A stretch of DNA of 64,000 nucleotides from Brachybacterium sp. EE-P12. GTDB lineage: Bacteria > Actinomycetota > Actinomycetes > Actinomycetales > Dermabacteraceae. A program made the translations under genes and the position numbers. The DNA lies in the NCBI RefSeq assembly GCF_003711805.1, contig NZ_QXCP01000004.1, positions 1-64,000 of the forward strand, in the 5' to 3' direction. Positions 8,856-17,147 of the stretch are shown here, piece after piece. Position 1 is the stretch's first letter; every line of letters begins with the position of its first letter. The notes under the pieces were generated by a model, which was given only the letters and a program-made list of their open reading frames with translations, did no database searches and was not told the origin of the DNA.

Positions 8856-8954
8856 CGCTCCCTCGGGCGGCAGGCGGCGGGACCGGTGCTGCCCGGCCGT
8901 CGGAGACCGTCATAGAGGTTTCCCTTATGGTGCTCATTAGTTAGCCTGCAGGGC

Positions 8955-10022
8955 ATGATCCTCACCGGCCTCCTCCTCGGCGCCGTGCTCGGCTACGTCC
9001 TGCAGCGCTCCCGCTTCTGCGTCACCGGGGCGTTCCGCGACCTCTACCTCACGCGCTCGACGCGCTACTTCACTCCCTTCCTGCTCGCCATCGCGATCCA
9101 GGCCGTCGGCGTCGCCGCGCTCGCCGGCGCCGGAGCCATCGCGCCCGAGCCCGCCTCCTTCGCCCCGCTCGCCGTGATCGGCGGCGGCCTGATCTTCGGC
9201 GTCGGCATCATCATGGCCGGCGGCTGCGCGACAGGCACCTACTACCGTGCCGGCGAGGGCCTCATCGGCTCCTGGATCGCGCTGATCTTCTACGCCCTGT
9301 TCGCCTCGGTCATGAAGTACGGCCCGCTGGGCGGCTTCACCGAGGCGGCCCGGTCCCGCACGGTCGCCGACGCGACCATCCAGGAGACCCTGGGTGTGAG
9401 CGTATGGGTGCCCGTGGTCGTGTTCAGCGCGATCGTCGCGGCGCTGGTGGTGCGCGAACGGCGCAAGGCCGCCGCTCGCCCCGCGCTGCGCCTGCCCGCC
9501 CGGCGCAGCGGCCTCGGCCACTACCTCGCCGACATTCCCTGGAGCCCCTGGGTGGGCGGGGTGCTGCTGGGCCTGATCGCGATCGCCGCCTGGGTGCTCT
9601 CGACGGCCGCGGGCCGCAACGGCGGGCTCGGCATCACCACCCCGTCGGCCAAGATCGTCACCTTCCTCAGCACCGGCGACATCACCCTCGTGGACTGGTC
9701 GGTGATGCTCGTGCTCGGCATCCTCGTCGGCTCCTTCGCCGCGGCGAAGCTGTCGGGCGAGTTCCGCTGGCGCGTCCCGGACGCCCAGACCATGCTGCGC
9801 AGCGCCGGCGGCGGCGTCGCGATGGGCATCGGCGCCGCGCTCGCCGGCGGCTGCACGATCGGCAACTCCCTGGTGGAGACCAGCCTGTTCAGCTACCAGG
9901 GCTGGGTCTCGCTGGTCGCGATCATGCTCGGCACCTGGGGTGCGGCCTGGTTCTTCCTCCAGCGCCCGCAGCAGGCCGCCGCGAGCAGCCGCCCCGCCCC
10001 CGTGCTCACCCCCGCCTCCTGA
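8955..10022 (+). CDS. YeeE/YedE-family thiosulfate (sulfur) importer, TsuA-like
   Basis: Membrane importer of the YeeE/YedE (TsuA) family, which brings thiosulfate into the cell by passing it along conserved cysteines. The 355-residue product has two internal repeats, each with a Gly-Gly-Cys loop: MAGGCATGTYYRAGEG in the first half and ALAGGCTIGNSLVETS in the second, matching the catalytic cysteine motifs of TsuA. FCVTGAFRDLYL near the start supplies a further conserved Cys. The ATG at 8955 has only a weak GCAGG upstream. A TusA-type gene follows 35 nt later, the usual TsuA-TsuB pair. Confidence 0.88.
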   Translation: MILTGLLLGAVLGYVLQRSRFCVTGAFRDLYLTRSTRYFTPFLLAIAIQAVGVAALAGAGAIAPEPASFAPLAVIGGGLIFGVGIIMAGGCATGTYYRAGEGLIGSWIALIFYALFASVMKYGPLGGFTEAARSRTVADATIQETLGVSVWVPVVVFSAIVAALVVRERRKAAARPALRLPARRSGLGHYLADIPWSPWVGGVLLGLIAIAAWVLSTAAGRNGGLGITTPSAKIVTFLSTGDITLVDWSVMLVLGILVGSFAAAKLSGEFRWRVPDAQTMLRSAGGGVAMGIGAALAGGCTIGNSLVETSLFSYQGWVSLVAIMLGTWGAAWFFLQRPQQAAASSRPAPVLTPAS

Positions 10023-10057
10023 CCTCGACCGTCGAACGCCCCTCGGAAGGACCTCCC

Positions 10058-10288
10058 ATGACCGCCTACACCCTCCAGACCAACGGCGCCGTCTGCCCGT
10101 TCCCGCTCATCGACGCGAAGAACGCGATGCAGCAGCTGGACGCCGGCGACGACCTGATCATCGACTTCGACTGCACCCAGGCCACCGACTCCCTGCCCCA
10201 GTGGGCGGCCGAGGACGGCCACGAGGTCGTCGCCTTCGACCGCACCGGCGAGGCGGGCTGGACGATCACGGTGCGCAAGGGCACCTGA
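10058..10288 (+). CDS. TusA-family sulfur carrier protein (TsuB/YeeD-like)
   Basis: A 76-residue sulfur carrier. The family motif CPxP is present as NGAVCPFPLIDAKNAM (active Cys at residue 13), followed by a typical DFDCTQATDSLPQWAAEDGHEV; the family's second half ends in a strand as here (WTITVRKG). TsuB proteins accept or break down the thiosulfate brought in by the YeeE importer, whose gene is just upstream. GGAAGGA lies 7 nt before the ATG. A perfect hairpin terminator follows the gene. Confidence 0.9.
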   Translation: MTAYTLQTNGAVCPFPLIDAKNAMQQLDAGDDLIIDFDCTQATDSLPQWAAEDGHEVVAFDRTGEAGWTITVRKGT

Positions 10289-10372
10289 GCGCCTCGACCT
10301 GCGCCCTCGGCCTCGGAGCCCCACCGAGGGCATGGCATCGCGTCGCCCTGCATCGGGTGGGGGCGACAGGAC

Positions 10373-10412
10373 GACGACGGGCCCCGCACCAGCTGGTGCG
10401 GGGCCCGTCGTC
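10373..10412. terminator. Bidirectional hairpin terminator
   Basis: GACGACGGGCCCCGCACC (10373-10390) pairs perfectly with the 18-nt complementary arm at 10395-10412 around an AGCT loop. It lies between the convergent tusA-like and DUF4282 genes. There is no T-tract, as is common for actinobacterial hairpin terminators. Confidence 0.75.
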
Positions 10413-10423
10413 GGACGTGGCGG

Positions 10424-11008
10424 TCAGGCCTTCTGCGCCGCCTGCGCGATGCGGCCGGTGTTCTGGGCCGTGCGCACCGTCGCGACGGCGAACTCGAGCC
10501 CGAGCCGCATCGCGATCAGCGAGATCACCGAGGGGATCCAGCCGAACAGGATCGCGAACACCAGCGGGAACGCGTTGAAGCCGCCCTCGCCGTAGAAGCT
10601 GTTCATGTTGCCCCAGATGGCGCCGAAGGCGATGCCCCAGATGATGTTCATCAGCCACATCAGCGCCGCGACGACGAACGCGATGATGTAGAGGAAGGAC
10701 GAGAACTTCACGGTGATGAAGTGCTCGAACCGGAAGTCGAACAGCGCCTTGAAGAAGCCGGCCTCCCCGCCGGAGGAGCTCCCGGCCTGCGTGGCGCCGC
10801 CGTGCGGGGCGGCCGACGGGCTCTGCGCGGAGCCCCAGGCCGGTCCCTGTGCGGCATCCGGCTGTGAGGCCGACGGCGCGCTCTGCTGCCCGTACGGGTC
10901 CTGGGCGCCGTAGCCGCTGCTCGTCGGCTCGGGCGCGGGACCCTGTCCGTACTGCGGATCCTGCGACTGGGGGTCCTGCGGGTTGCTGCCCTCGGGCGGC
11001 TGCGTCAT
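10424..11008 (-). CDS. DUF4282-family membrane protein
   Basis: A 194-residue protein of unknown function. The first 85 residues are a disordered Pro/Gln/Ser/Gly-rich tail. The DUF4282 domain then begins with GFFKALFDFRFEHFITVKFSSFLYI and has two long hydrophobic segments (about residues 103-135 and 152-178) separated by a Gly/Asn loop. It ends in a short amphipathic helix (VRTAQNTGRIAQAAQ). Proteins of this layout are common in actinobacteria and presumed to be membrane scaffolds. The ATG is preceded by AAGGAGTCGCAACC. Confidence 0.82.
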   Translation of the reverse strand: MTQPPEGSNPQDPQSQDPQYGQGPAPEPTSSGYGAQDPYGQQSAPSASQPDAAQGPAWGSAQSPSAAPHGGATQAGSSSGGEAGFFKALFDFRFEHFITVKFSSFLYIIAFVVAALMWLMNIIWGIAFGAIWGNMNSFYGEGGFNAFPLVFAILFGWIPSVISLIAMRLGLEFAVATVRTAQNTGRIAQAAQKA

Positions 11009-11283
11009 GGTTGCGACTCCTTCTGCGAAACGGTATGTAGCGGGGGAGACGGGTGGCGCCCCCGCGCCACCGATTCGACCCCCGGTATCACCGTAGCCCG
11101 TGGTCGCGGGCCATGGGGGCCGCGTCTGGGCCTCGGGAAGGGCAGGGAGCGGCGGCCGGGAGGGACCGCTGGCGCGAGGGCTGCTGCTCCGCCCGTCGCA
11201 CCCTCCCTCCTGCCGGAGGATGACGCCGCCGGCTGGCGGATCGGCCCGGGAGGGGACGCCTGCGACGGACGGCCGACGGCACG

Positions 11284-12396
11284 ATGGGGACCATGGTTTC
11301 CCCCTCCTCTGCCTCCTCTGCGGTGACGGCCGCGCCCTCCGCCGAAGCGTCAGTCGACGCCGCCCCTACTAGCCCTGCTGCGACGCACCATCGCCGGCTC
11401 CTCGTGCTCGACGTGGTGCGCGGCGTCGCGGTCGCCGGGATCCTCTTCGCGAACATCGCCACAATCCTGGGGGTGACGGTGCAGTGGAACGACGGGACCG
11501 TGCCGCTCAGCCACACCCTGCAGCAGCTGCTCGTCCAGCAGCGGTTCTTCCCGATCTTCTCCCTGCTGTTCGGGGTCGGGTTCGGGATGCTGCTCGCCTC
11601 GGCCGAGCGCCGCGCGGCCCGGCCCCGTGCGGTGCTGCTGCGACGGCTCGCGGCCCTCGGGATGCTGGGACTGCTGCACCAGCTGCTCCAGCCCGGCGAG
11701 GCGCTGCTCGTCTACGCGGTCGCGGGCATCGCGGTGCTGCTGCCGCTCTCCTTCGTGCCCCGGCCCTGGCGCGGCCGGATCGCGGCTGCGGCCGGGCTGC
11801 TCATCACTGCCGCGGCGGCCCCGGTCGGAGGGATGGTGCTGATCCCGGGCCTGTTCCTGCTGGGCCTTGCGATCGCCGAGGCGGATCTGCCGCGCCGCGT
11901 CGAGGAATCGGCGCGTCACGGCCTGCTGCTCGCCCTGGTCGCCGGTGCCGCTGCGACCCCGTTCCTCGTCATGCAGCTGGCCAGCCCCGAGACGGCAGGA
12001 TTCGACACCGCCAGCTCCGTCGCCGGCCTGCTCAGCGGGATGAGCCTGGTGGGCGTCCTCGCCGCTCTCCTGCGCACGCCCCTGCGCGGCGCGCTCGAGG
12101 CCGTGTTCGCGCCGCTGGGACGCATGGCGCTGACCAACTACGTCGGCGCGACCGTGATCGGCGTGCTCGTGGGATGGCCGCTGTACTCCCCGCTGTGGGG
12201 GCTGCTGGACCGCGACATCGTGCTCATCGGTGACGGCGAGATGTTCGCGATCTGGGGCGGATGCGTGCTGCTGCTCGTCGGGCAGTCGCTCTGCTCGCGC
12301 TGGTGGCTCGCACGGTTCGGGCAGGGACCGCTGGAGAAGGCGTGGCAATGGGCGACGTGGAGCGGGGCATGGGGGCGGGAGCAGGTCGGGTCCTGA
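11284..12396 (+). CDS. DUF418-family membrane protein
   Basis: A 370-residue protein with an N-terminal Ser/Ala/Thr-rich tail of about 35 residues, then RLLVLDVVRGVAVAGILFANI, the opening typical of the DUF418/YeiB family, and around eight to ten membrane segments. The C-terminal DUF418 part includes PLGRMALTNYVGATVIG and the closing LARFGQGPLEKAWQWAT, both characteristic. The function is unknown; YeiB-like proteins are distant relatives of membrane acyltransferases. Starts at 11284 or 11293 are both possible. The end lies 6 nt from the convergent GntR gene. Confidence 0.85.
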   Translation: MGTMVSPSSASSAVTAAPSAEASVDAAPTSPAATHHRRLLVLDVVRGVAVAGILFANIATILGVTVQWNDGTVPLSHTLQQLLVQQRFFPIFSLLFGVGFGMLLASAERRAARPRAVLLRRLAALGMLGLLHQLLQPGEALLVYAVAGIAVLLPLSFVPRPWRGRIAAAAGLLITAAAAPVGGMVLIPGLFLLGLAIAEADLPRRVEESARHGLLLALVAGAAATPFLVMQLASPETAGFDTASSVAGLLSGMSLVGVLAALLRTPLRGALEAVFAPLGRMALTNYVGATVIGVLVGWPLYSPLWGLLDRDIVLIGDGEMFAIWGGCVLLLVGQSLCSRWWLARFGQGPLEKAWQWATWSGAWGREQVGS

Positions 12397-12402
12397 GCTT
12401 CC

Positions 12403-13092
12403 TCAGCGCGCCGGCGTCGTCCGCTCGATGATCTCCCGCATGCACGCGGCGGCCCGCTCCTCCTCGCCTGCGCCGATCGCCTCGGCGACCTCCTGATGCA
12501 GGGCGAGGTCGTGCCGGTCCGGGGCGAGCTCGCCCCGTTCGACGAGCGCCCGGTGGCGCAGCCCCTCCTCGATCACCTCGCGCAGACGCAGCAGCATCGC
12601 GTTGCCGGAGAGGTCCAGGACGGCGGCGTGGAAGGCGCGGTCCGCGGCGAGGAAGTCACCGTTCTCGGGCCCGTCGGCCGCCTGGACCATCGCGACCAGC
12701 GCCTCGTCGAGCAGCCGTGTGCTCCCGCGCCCGTCGCGGACTTCACGGGCCGCGGCTGCGGCGGCCGCGGGCTCGACCGCATGGCGCAGCGAGCGCAGCT
12801 CCGCGAGCTGCACCTCGCGGTCCGGGCCCTCGAGCCGCCAGCGGATCACGCGCGGATCCAGCAGATCCCACTGCGCGAGCGGGAGGACCCGCAGCCCGAC
12901 GCGCCGGCCGGCGCTGAGCATCCCGAGCGCGCCGAGCACCCGCGTGACCTCGCGGACCACGCTGCGTGAGGCGCCCGTGCGGGTGATGAACCCGTCGACC
13001 GTGTCGGCGTGCCCGTCGGGCAGCTCGCCGGCGACGATCGCTGCGCCGAGCTGGTCCAGCGCCCGGTCGAAGGCGCTCGCCGCCGTGGTCAT
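12403..13092 (-). CDS. GntR-family transcriptional regulator, FadR/FCD subfamily
   Basis: A 229-residue repressor. The N-terminal winged helix spans about residues 10-75 with the recognition region RTGASRSVVREVTRVLGALG. The C-terminal FCD ligand domain carries the metal/ligand-binding residues in DFLAADRAFHAAVLDLSGN and HQEVAEAIGAGEEERA. FCD regulators usually sense sugar acids, amino acids or other carboxylates. Its ATG overlaps the stop of the SDR gene upstream by 4 nt, so it is co-translated with it. A perfect palindrome in the divergent promoter (13925-13941) is its likely operator. Confidence 0.88.
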   Translation of the reverse strand: MTTAASAFDRALDQLGAAIVAGELPDGHADTVDGFITRTGASRSVVREVTRVLGALGMLSAGRRVGLRVLPLAQWDLLDPRVIRWRLEGPDREVQLAELRSLRHAVEPAAAAAAAREVRDGRGSTRLLDEALVAMVQAADGPENGDFLAADRAFHAAVLDLSGNAMLLRLREVIEEGLRHRALVERGELAPDRHDLALHQEVAEAIGAGEEERAAACMREIIERTTPAR

Positions 13093-13865
13093 GCCTGCGA
13101 GACGGGGGAGACGACCAGCTCGTCGATCCGCACGTGCGCGGGGGAGTCGAGCACGAAGCAGGCGGTGCGGGCCACGTCCTCCGCGCTGAGCATCCTCGCC
13201 CGGGCCGCGGCATCCGGGACGGAGGGGCGCTGGTCGAGGAAGTCCGTCGCCACATCGCCCGGGCACAGGTGGCAGGCCCGCACCCCGCGCGCGGCCTCCT
13301 GCTGGTTCAGGGTGCGCACCAGGGAGCCGAGCGCCGTCTTGCTCGCCGAGTAGGCGACGCCCGCCCCGGGTTGGAACGACCAGCCTGCGTAGGAGGAGAT
13401 CACCACGACCTGCCCGCCGCGTTCGCGCAGGTGGGGGAGGGCGGCGTCGATCGTGGAGGCGACCGCGGTGAGGTTCGTGGAGACGATGGCGTCGAACTCG
13501 GCGAGGTCCTGATCCTCCCAGCGCCGCTGCGGAGCGTTCAGCCCGGCGGCGAGGACGAGCGCGTCGATCCCGCCGAGCTCGGCCACGAGGCGCCGGGCGG
13601 TCTCGCGCACCGCGTCCCGGTCCTGCACGTCCAGCGGTGCGACCAGGGCGGTCCCGCCGGCGTCGCGGATCTCGGCGGCGAGCTGCTCGAGCTGCGCCTC
13701 GCGCCTGCCGCTGAGCGCGACGGCCCAGCCGTTCCGGGCTGCCCGCAGCGCGGTGGCGCGGCCCATCCCGCTGCCCGCGCCGGTGATCCAGACGGTGCGG
13801 CGGGTGTCCGAGCCCGCGCTGTGTGGCGCGTGCTGCTCGCTCGGGGTGGTCGTGCTCGTCGTCAT
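13089..13865 (-). CDS. Short-chain dehydrogenase/reductase (SDR)
   Basis: NAD(P)-dependent oxidoreductase of 258 residues. The cofactor motif TGAGSGMG lies at about residues 29-36, the NAG-equivalent is LAAGLNAP, and the catalytic Ser and YxxxK are in VVISSYAGWSF and AYSASKTALG. The substrate is unknown; location with a GntR/FCD regulator and a second SDR suggests oxidation of a sugar or sugar acid. I chose the ATG at 13865, which has GAGGAGG 8 nt upstream. The N-terminus has a Ser/Thr/His-rich tail of about 22 residues. Confidence 0.85.
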   Translation of the reverse strand: MTTSTTTPSEQHAPHSAGSDTRRTVWITGAGSGMGRATALRAARNGWAVALSGRREAQLEQLAAEIRDAGGTALVAPLDVQDRDAVRETARRLVAELGGIDALVLAAGLNAPQRRWEDQDLAEFDAIVSTNLTAVASTIDAALPHLRERGGQVVVISSYAGWSFQPGAGVAYSASKTALGSLVRTLNQQEAARGVRACHLCPGDVATDFLDQRPSVPDAAARARMLSAEDVARTACFVLDSPAHVRIDELVVSPVSQA

Positions 13866-13904
13866 CTCGCTCCTCCTCGGGGCGCTCTCGCGGGCCGGTC
13901 GGCG

Positions 13905-13941
13905 ATGACACGGCCCTCCACCCCCAATAGTATGACTATTG
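13905..13941 (+). promoter_or_regulatory. Divergent promoter with GntR-type operator
   Basis: ATGACA (13905-13910), 17 nt, TAGTAT (13928-13933) is a good sigma-70-type promoter for the plus-strand SDR gene. CAATAGT-ATG-ACTATTG (13925-13941) is a perfect palindrome over the -10 box with the GT-N3-AC core expected for GntR-family operators. It lies midway between the two divergent SDR genes. Binding by the neighbouring GntR protein is inferred. Confidence 0.65.
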
Positions 13942-13999
13942 AGGCGGCGCGTGGGCCGCACACCGAGCGCGGCGCCGACGCCGCAGGAGAGGACAGGCG

Positions 14000-14764
14000 A
14001 TGGAGCTGGATCTGCGGGACAGGGTGGTCGTCGTGACCGGGGCGGCGCGCGGCATCGGCGCCGTGATCGCCGCACGCTTCGCGGCCGAGGGCGCGCGCGT
14101 GGTCGCGCTCGACCTCGCCTTCCCGGCGGGGCCGGCGAACGACGGACCCGCCGTCGAGCAGGTGGTCTGCGACGTCACCGACCCCGACTCCGTGCAGGCC
14201 GCCGTCGACTGGGTGGTGGAGCGCCACGGCGGGATCGACGTGCTCGTCAACAACGCCGGGATCGTCGCAGACTCGACCGTGCTCGAGACCGACTGGGCCA
14301 CCTGGCAGAAGTGCTTCGACGTGAACGTCGGCGGCACCTTCCTCATGTGCCGAGCCGTCGCCCCGCACATGCAGGCTGTCGGACGCGGCCGGATCCTCAA
14401 CGCCGCCTCGTTCGCCGCGATCGTGCCGAGTGTGGGCAGCGCCGCCTATGCCGCTTCGAAGGCCGCCGTCGTGCAGCTGACCCGCGTGCTCTCCTCCGAG
14501 CTCGGGCCGCACGAGATCACCGTGAACGCCTACGCCCCCGGCATGGTCCCCACCACCATGAACGGCTTCGCCGACATGCCCGCCGCCCAGCAGGACCGCC
14601 TGCTCGACACCCTCTCGCTGCGCCGCTGGGAGAGTCCCGACGACGTCGCCGACCTGCTGATCTTCCTCGCCAGCGACCAGGCCTCCTACATCACCGGCAC
14701 CCTCGTGGACGTCTCCGGCGGGAAGCTCGCCACGCAGATCCCGGCGAAGGCGTACGGGCGGTGA
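14000..14764 (+). CDS. Short-chain dehydrogenase/reductase (SDR), 3-oxoacyl-reductase-like
   Basis: Classical SDR of 254 residues: TGAARGIGAVIAARF for cofactor binding, LVNNAGIVADS, catalytic Ser in LNAASFAAIV and YAASKAAVVQL. It ends with ITGTLVDVSGGK, the usual closing strand. GGAGAGGAC precedes the ATG. It is divergent from another SDR-GntR operon, and both are probably switched by the palindrome between them. Substrate unknown; the group includes 3-oxoacyl-ACP reductases, glucose and sugar-acid dehydrogenases. Confidence 0.88.
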   Translation: MELDLRDRVVVVTGAARGIGAVIAARFAAEGARVVALDLAFPAGPANDGPAVEQVVCDVTDPDSVQAAVDWVVERHGGIDVLVNNAGIVADSTVLETDWATWQKCFDVNVGGTFLMCRAVAPHMQAVGRGRILNAASFAAIVPSVGSAAYAASKAAVVQLTRVLSSELGPHEITVNAYAPGMVPTTMNGFADMPAAQQDRLLDTLSLRRWESPDDVADLLIFLASDQASYITGTLVDVSGGKLATQIPAKAYGR

Positions 14765-14776
14765 GGGACGGACGCC

Positions 14777-15334
14777 TCACGAGCTCGTGACGTGCCTGCG
14801 GAGTTCGTCGGCGAAGTCCGGGACTCCCGAACGTGCCAGGGCGCCGAGAAGGGGGTCGACGGTGTGCGGGGGTCGCGACGACGATTCGATCATGGCGCGA
14901 ACGGCGTGGGTGACGTGACCGGGAGCCAAGTCGAGCTGATCGAGCAGGAACCGGTCCGGGTGGACGGCCTCGACGCCCCAGGGCTCGAGCGACGACGGCG
15001 GGAAGTCCTTGAGGTTGAAGGTGACGATCGTGTGCACCTGGGCTGTGATCGCGCAGGCGAGAACGTGCCGATCCTTCGGATCGTTCGTCAGGAGATGCTC
15101 GAATCGCGCGTGGTCTTGCACTTCCGCGAAACGGAAGGCTCTGTCCATCGCCTGCACCCGACGAGCGGCGGCGTCAACGTGTACGTCCAGCTTGCTCACC
15201 ATGGTGCGTTCGACCTCGTCGAGGATCGCCGCCGACCATCGCACGCCGAACGAACCGGTCTCGGCGATACGGAGCAACGTGTCGCACAGGGTGATCGGGA
15301 CGAGCGTGCATGCGTCCAGGACGACGGTGAACAT
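14777..15334 (-). CDS. PIN-domain ribonuclease toxin
   Basis: A 185-residue PIN-domain protein, probably the RNA-cutting toxin of a type II toxin-antitoxin pair. The acidic active-site residues are visible in LDACTLVPI, ILDEVERT, LTNDPKDRHVLACA and VTFNLKDF. It is longer than typical VapC toxins (about 130 residues) and has a C-terminal helical extension of some 50 residues. It follows the excisionase-type HTH gene by 8 nt on the same strand, which would act as antitoxin and repressor. Larger PIN proteins of this kind with HTH partners are common in actinobacteria. Confidence 0.75.
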   Translation of the reverse strand: MFTVVLDACTLVPITLCDTLLRIAETGSFGVRWSAAILDEVERTMVSKLDVHVDAAARRVQAMDRAFRFAEVQDHARFEHLLTNDPKDRHVLACAITAQVHTIVTFNLKDFPPSSLEPWGVEAVHPDRFLLDQLDLAPGHVTHAVRAMIESSSRPPHTVDPLLGALARSGVPDFADELRRHVTSS

Positions 15335-15342
15335 GGAACGGC

Positions 15343-15831
15343 TCAGCGTGTGCTCGGTGGGGGGCCGTCCAGCAGATCGTAGAGGCCGTCCTCCGCTGCC
15401 TGGTCCTGCATCTCATCGAGTGCGTCTGCACGGTCCCGGCGCAGCGAGTCCTGGAAGTCGAGGACGTCCTGCAGGCGGACGCGTCGGTGACGCCCGCGCA
15501 TCTCGAATGCCAGCTCGCCCGACTCGAGCAGCTTGACGAAGGTGGGACGGGAGACGTTGAGGAGATCTGCTGCTTCCTGGGTGGTGAGCAGTCGGTGATG
15601 CGGGACCACCGTCACACCCTGTCCCTGTGCGAGATGGCCGACGATCTGTTCGAAGGCATCCGCAACGTCGGCAGGCAGCTCGAACCGCTGCCCGTCGGCA
15701 TTGATGAGTGCCGGCTGCGCAGTGATCTCGGTGCCCCGGTCGCGGAGGGCGGAGACGAGGTCGAGCAGTCGGCCCTGTTCGTCTTCTCGGGGCAGATAGG
15801 TCTCGGGGGCGGGGCGTCGTGCGGTGTTCAT
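15343..15831 (-). CDS. Excisionase-family HTH protein, probable antitoxin
   Basis: A 162-residue protein with a MerR/excisionase-type winged helix at about residues 80-132: LLTTQEAADLLNVSRPTFVK followed by ELAFEMRGRHRRVRLQDVLDF. The N-terminal 75 residues (QPALINADGQRFELPADVADAF) form a small region also found in antitoxins of the Phd-like, SpoVT-flanked PIN loci. The C-terminal tail is acidic and would cover the toxin. Gene order antitoxin-toxin with an 8-nt gap fits autoregulation. The ATG at 15831 is preceded by GGAGCCTCC. Confidence 0.72.
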   Translation of the reverse strand: MNTARRPAPETYLPREDEQGRLLDLVSALRDRGTEITAQPALINADGQRFELPADVADAFEQIVGHLAQGQGVTVVPHHRLLTTQEAADLLNVSRPTFVKLLESGELAFEMRGRHRRVRLQDVLDFQDSLRRDRADALDEMQDQAAEDGLYDLLDGPPPSTR

Positions 15832-16082
15832 GGAGGCTCCTGAGGTCGCTCTGCCATCGTAGGCGAAATAATCGAAAGATGACAGGGCTCGGGAGACCGA
15901 CGCGTCCCGTTGTCAGACTTCGGCCACGCCTCTTGCTCGCGCCGCAGCTCCCGTCTCACGCCACCCGCCGCCGGTGCTCGCCCTCTCCCGGGCCCAGCAG
16001 CATGCGCATCCCCTCGCGGCGCAGCGGCCGACGGGCCCCGTCGACGAGGGGGTCGACGTCCAGTTCTGGCGGGATCCAGAAC

Positions 16083-17051
16083 TCACTGGGCGCGCTGGCG
16101 CCGCCGGTACTCCCGCGGCGTCATCCCGCTCGCCGCGCTCACGTGCTCGTAGAAGCTCGAGAGCGACCCGAAGCCTGACGCCTCCGCGATCTCGGTGACG
16201 CGCAGCGACGTGGTCAGCAGCAGACGCTGCGCCTCGGCGACGCGGCACATGGTCACGTACTGCCCGAGGGTGACGCCGACGGTGCGGCGGAATACGGTCA
16301 TCGCGTGCGAGGGGGTCAGGTGCACGCTCGCCGCGATGTCGGCGATGCGCAGCTCGGAGCGGTGATGGTCGCGCACGTACTGCGCCATCGCGCTGACTTG
16401 CCGGAGCCTCTCGGCGGGGACGGAGCCGGCGCCGTCGGCCGGTGTCGCCGGGGACGCGCGGGAGGAGGCGCGCAGCACGCGGCGCACCGCGGCATGGATC
16501 TCGAGCAACGCGATCTGGAGCCCGTCGGAGTCTCCGGCATCGGCGCCGCCGGTGCCGGCATCACCCGCGTCGGCCGCCCCGTCGGACGCGCCGCCCGGTC
16601 CGTCGGCCGATCCTCGGAGCGACGAGCTGCTGGTCTCGCTGCCCTCGATCTCGCGCCCCCACTGCTCGGCCATGTGGGCGATGCGATGGGCGAGCTCCGG
16701 GGCGTGGGTGATCAGCGGCTGGGCGCTGAGCAGGGGAGCGGTCTGCGCCTCGGGCAGCCCCCAGGCGAGGAACTGCGCGAAGGGCACGTGCAGCCAGCAC
16801 ATGTCCCCTGTGCGGGAGTCGACCAGGCCGTGCGGCTGCGCCGCCCAGAACACCGCGATCTCGCCCTCGCCGATGGTGAGGCTCTGCCCGCCGAAGAGGT
16901 AGTGCAGCCTTCCGTCCAGGACGATGTTGATCTCCACGTCGTCGTGGCGGTGCATCGAGAGCATCGACGGCGGGGCGCCGCGCCGCACCCACAGCCCCGG
17001 CGGCATCTCCTCGACCCGCTCGTCGATCCATCCCTCGCGCATGCGCTCCAC
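16083..17051 (-). CDS. AraC-family transcriptional regulator (MelR-like)
   Basis: A 322-residue regulator with an N-terminal cupin sugar-sensing domain (HRHDDVEINIVLDGRLHYLF, FWAAQPHGLVDS) and a C-terminal double helix-turn-helix from about residue 215 (LRIADIAASVHLTPSHAMTV; FGSLSSFYEHVSAASGMTP). A linker of roughly 40 Gly/Asp/Ala/Ser-rich residues separates the halves, longer than usual. It is divergent from a GH4 alpha-galactosidase 96 nt away, the MelR-MelA arrangement, so it probably activates that gene in response to alpha-galactosides. The start is GTG 17051 or ATG 17042. Confidence 0.86.
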   Translation of the reverse strand: MERMREGWIDERVEEMPPGLWVRRGAPPSMLSMHRHDDVEINIVLDGRLHYLFGGQSLTIGEGEIAVFWAAQPHGLVDSRTGDMCWLHVPFAQFLAWGLPEAQTAPLLSAQPLITHAPELAHRIAHMAEQWGREIEGSETSSSSLRGSADGPGGASDGAADAGDAGTGGADAGDSDGLQIALLEIHAAVRRVLRASSRASPATPADGAGSVPAERLRQVSAMAQYVRDHHRSELRIADIAASVHLTPSHAMTVFRRTVGVTLGQYVTMCRVAEAQRLLLTTSLRVTEIAEASGFGSLSSFYEHVSAASGMTPREYRRRQRAQ

Positions 17052-17147
17052 GGTAGTGCCGCCGCGACCTCGTCGAGCGAAGGATCCTGGAACTTGTGCT
17101 CAGGATTCCGGGAGACCTCCGGCCCTGTGCGCCCCTAGCGTGGCGGT

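Noticed and set aside
8930..8950. Possible IdeR box (TTAGTTAGCC) before the TsuA-like gene
   Set aside because: Only half of the palindrome resembles the consensus and thiosulfate uptake is not an iron function.
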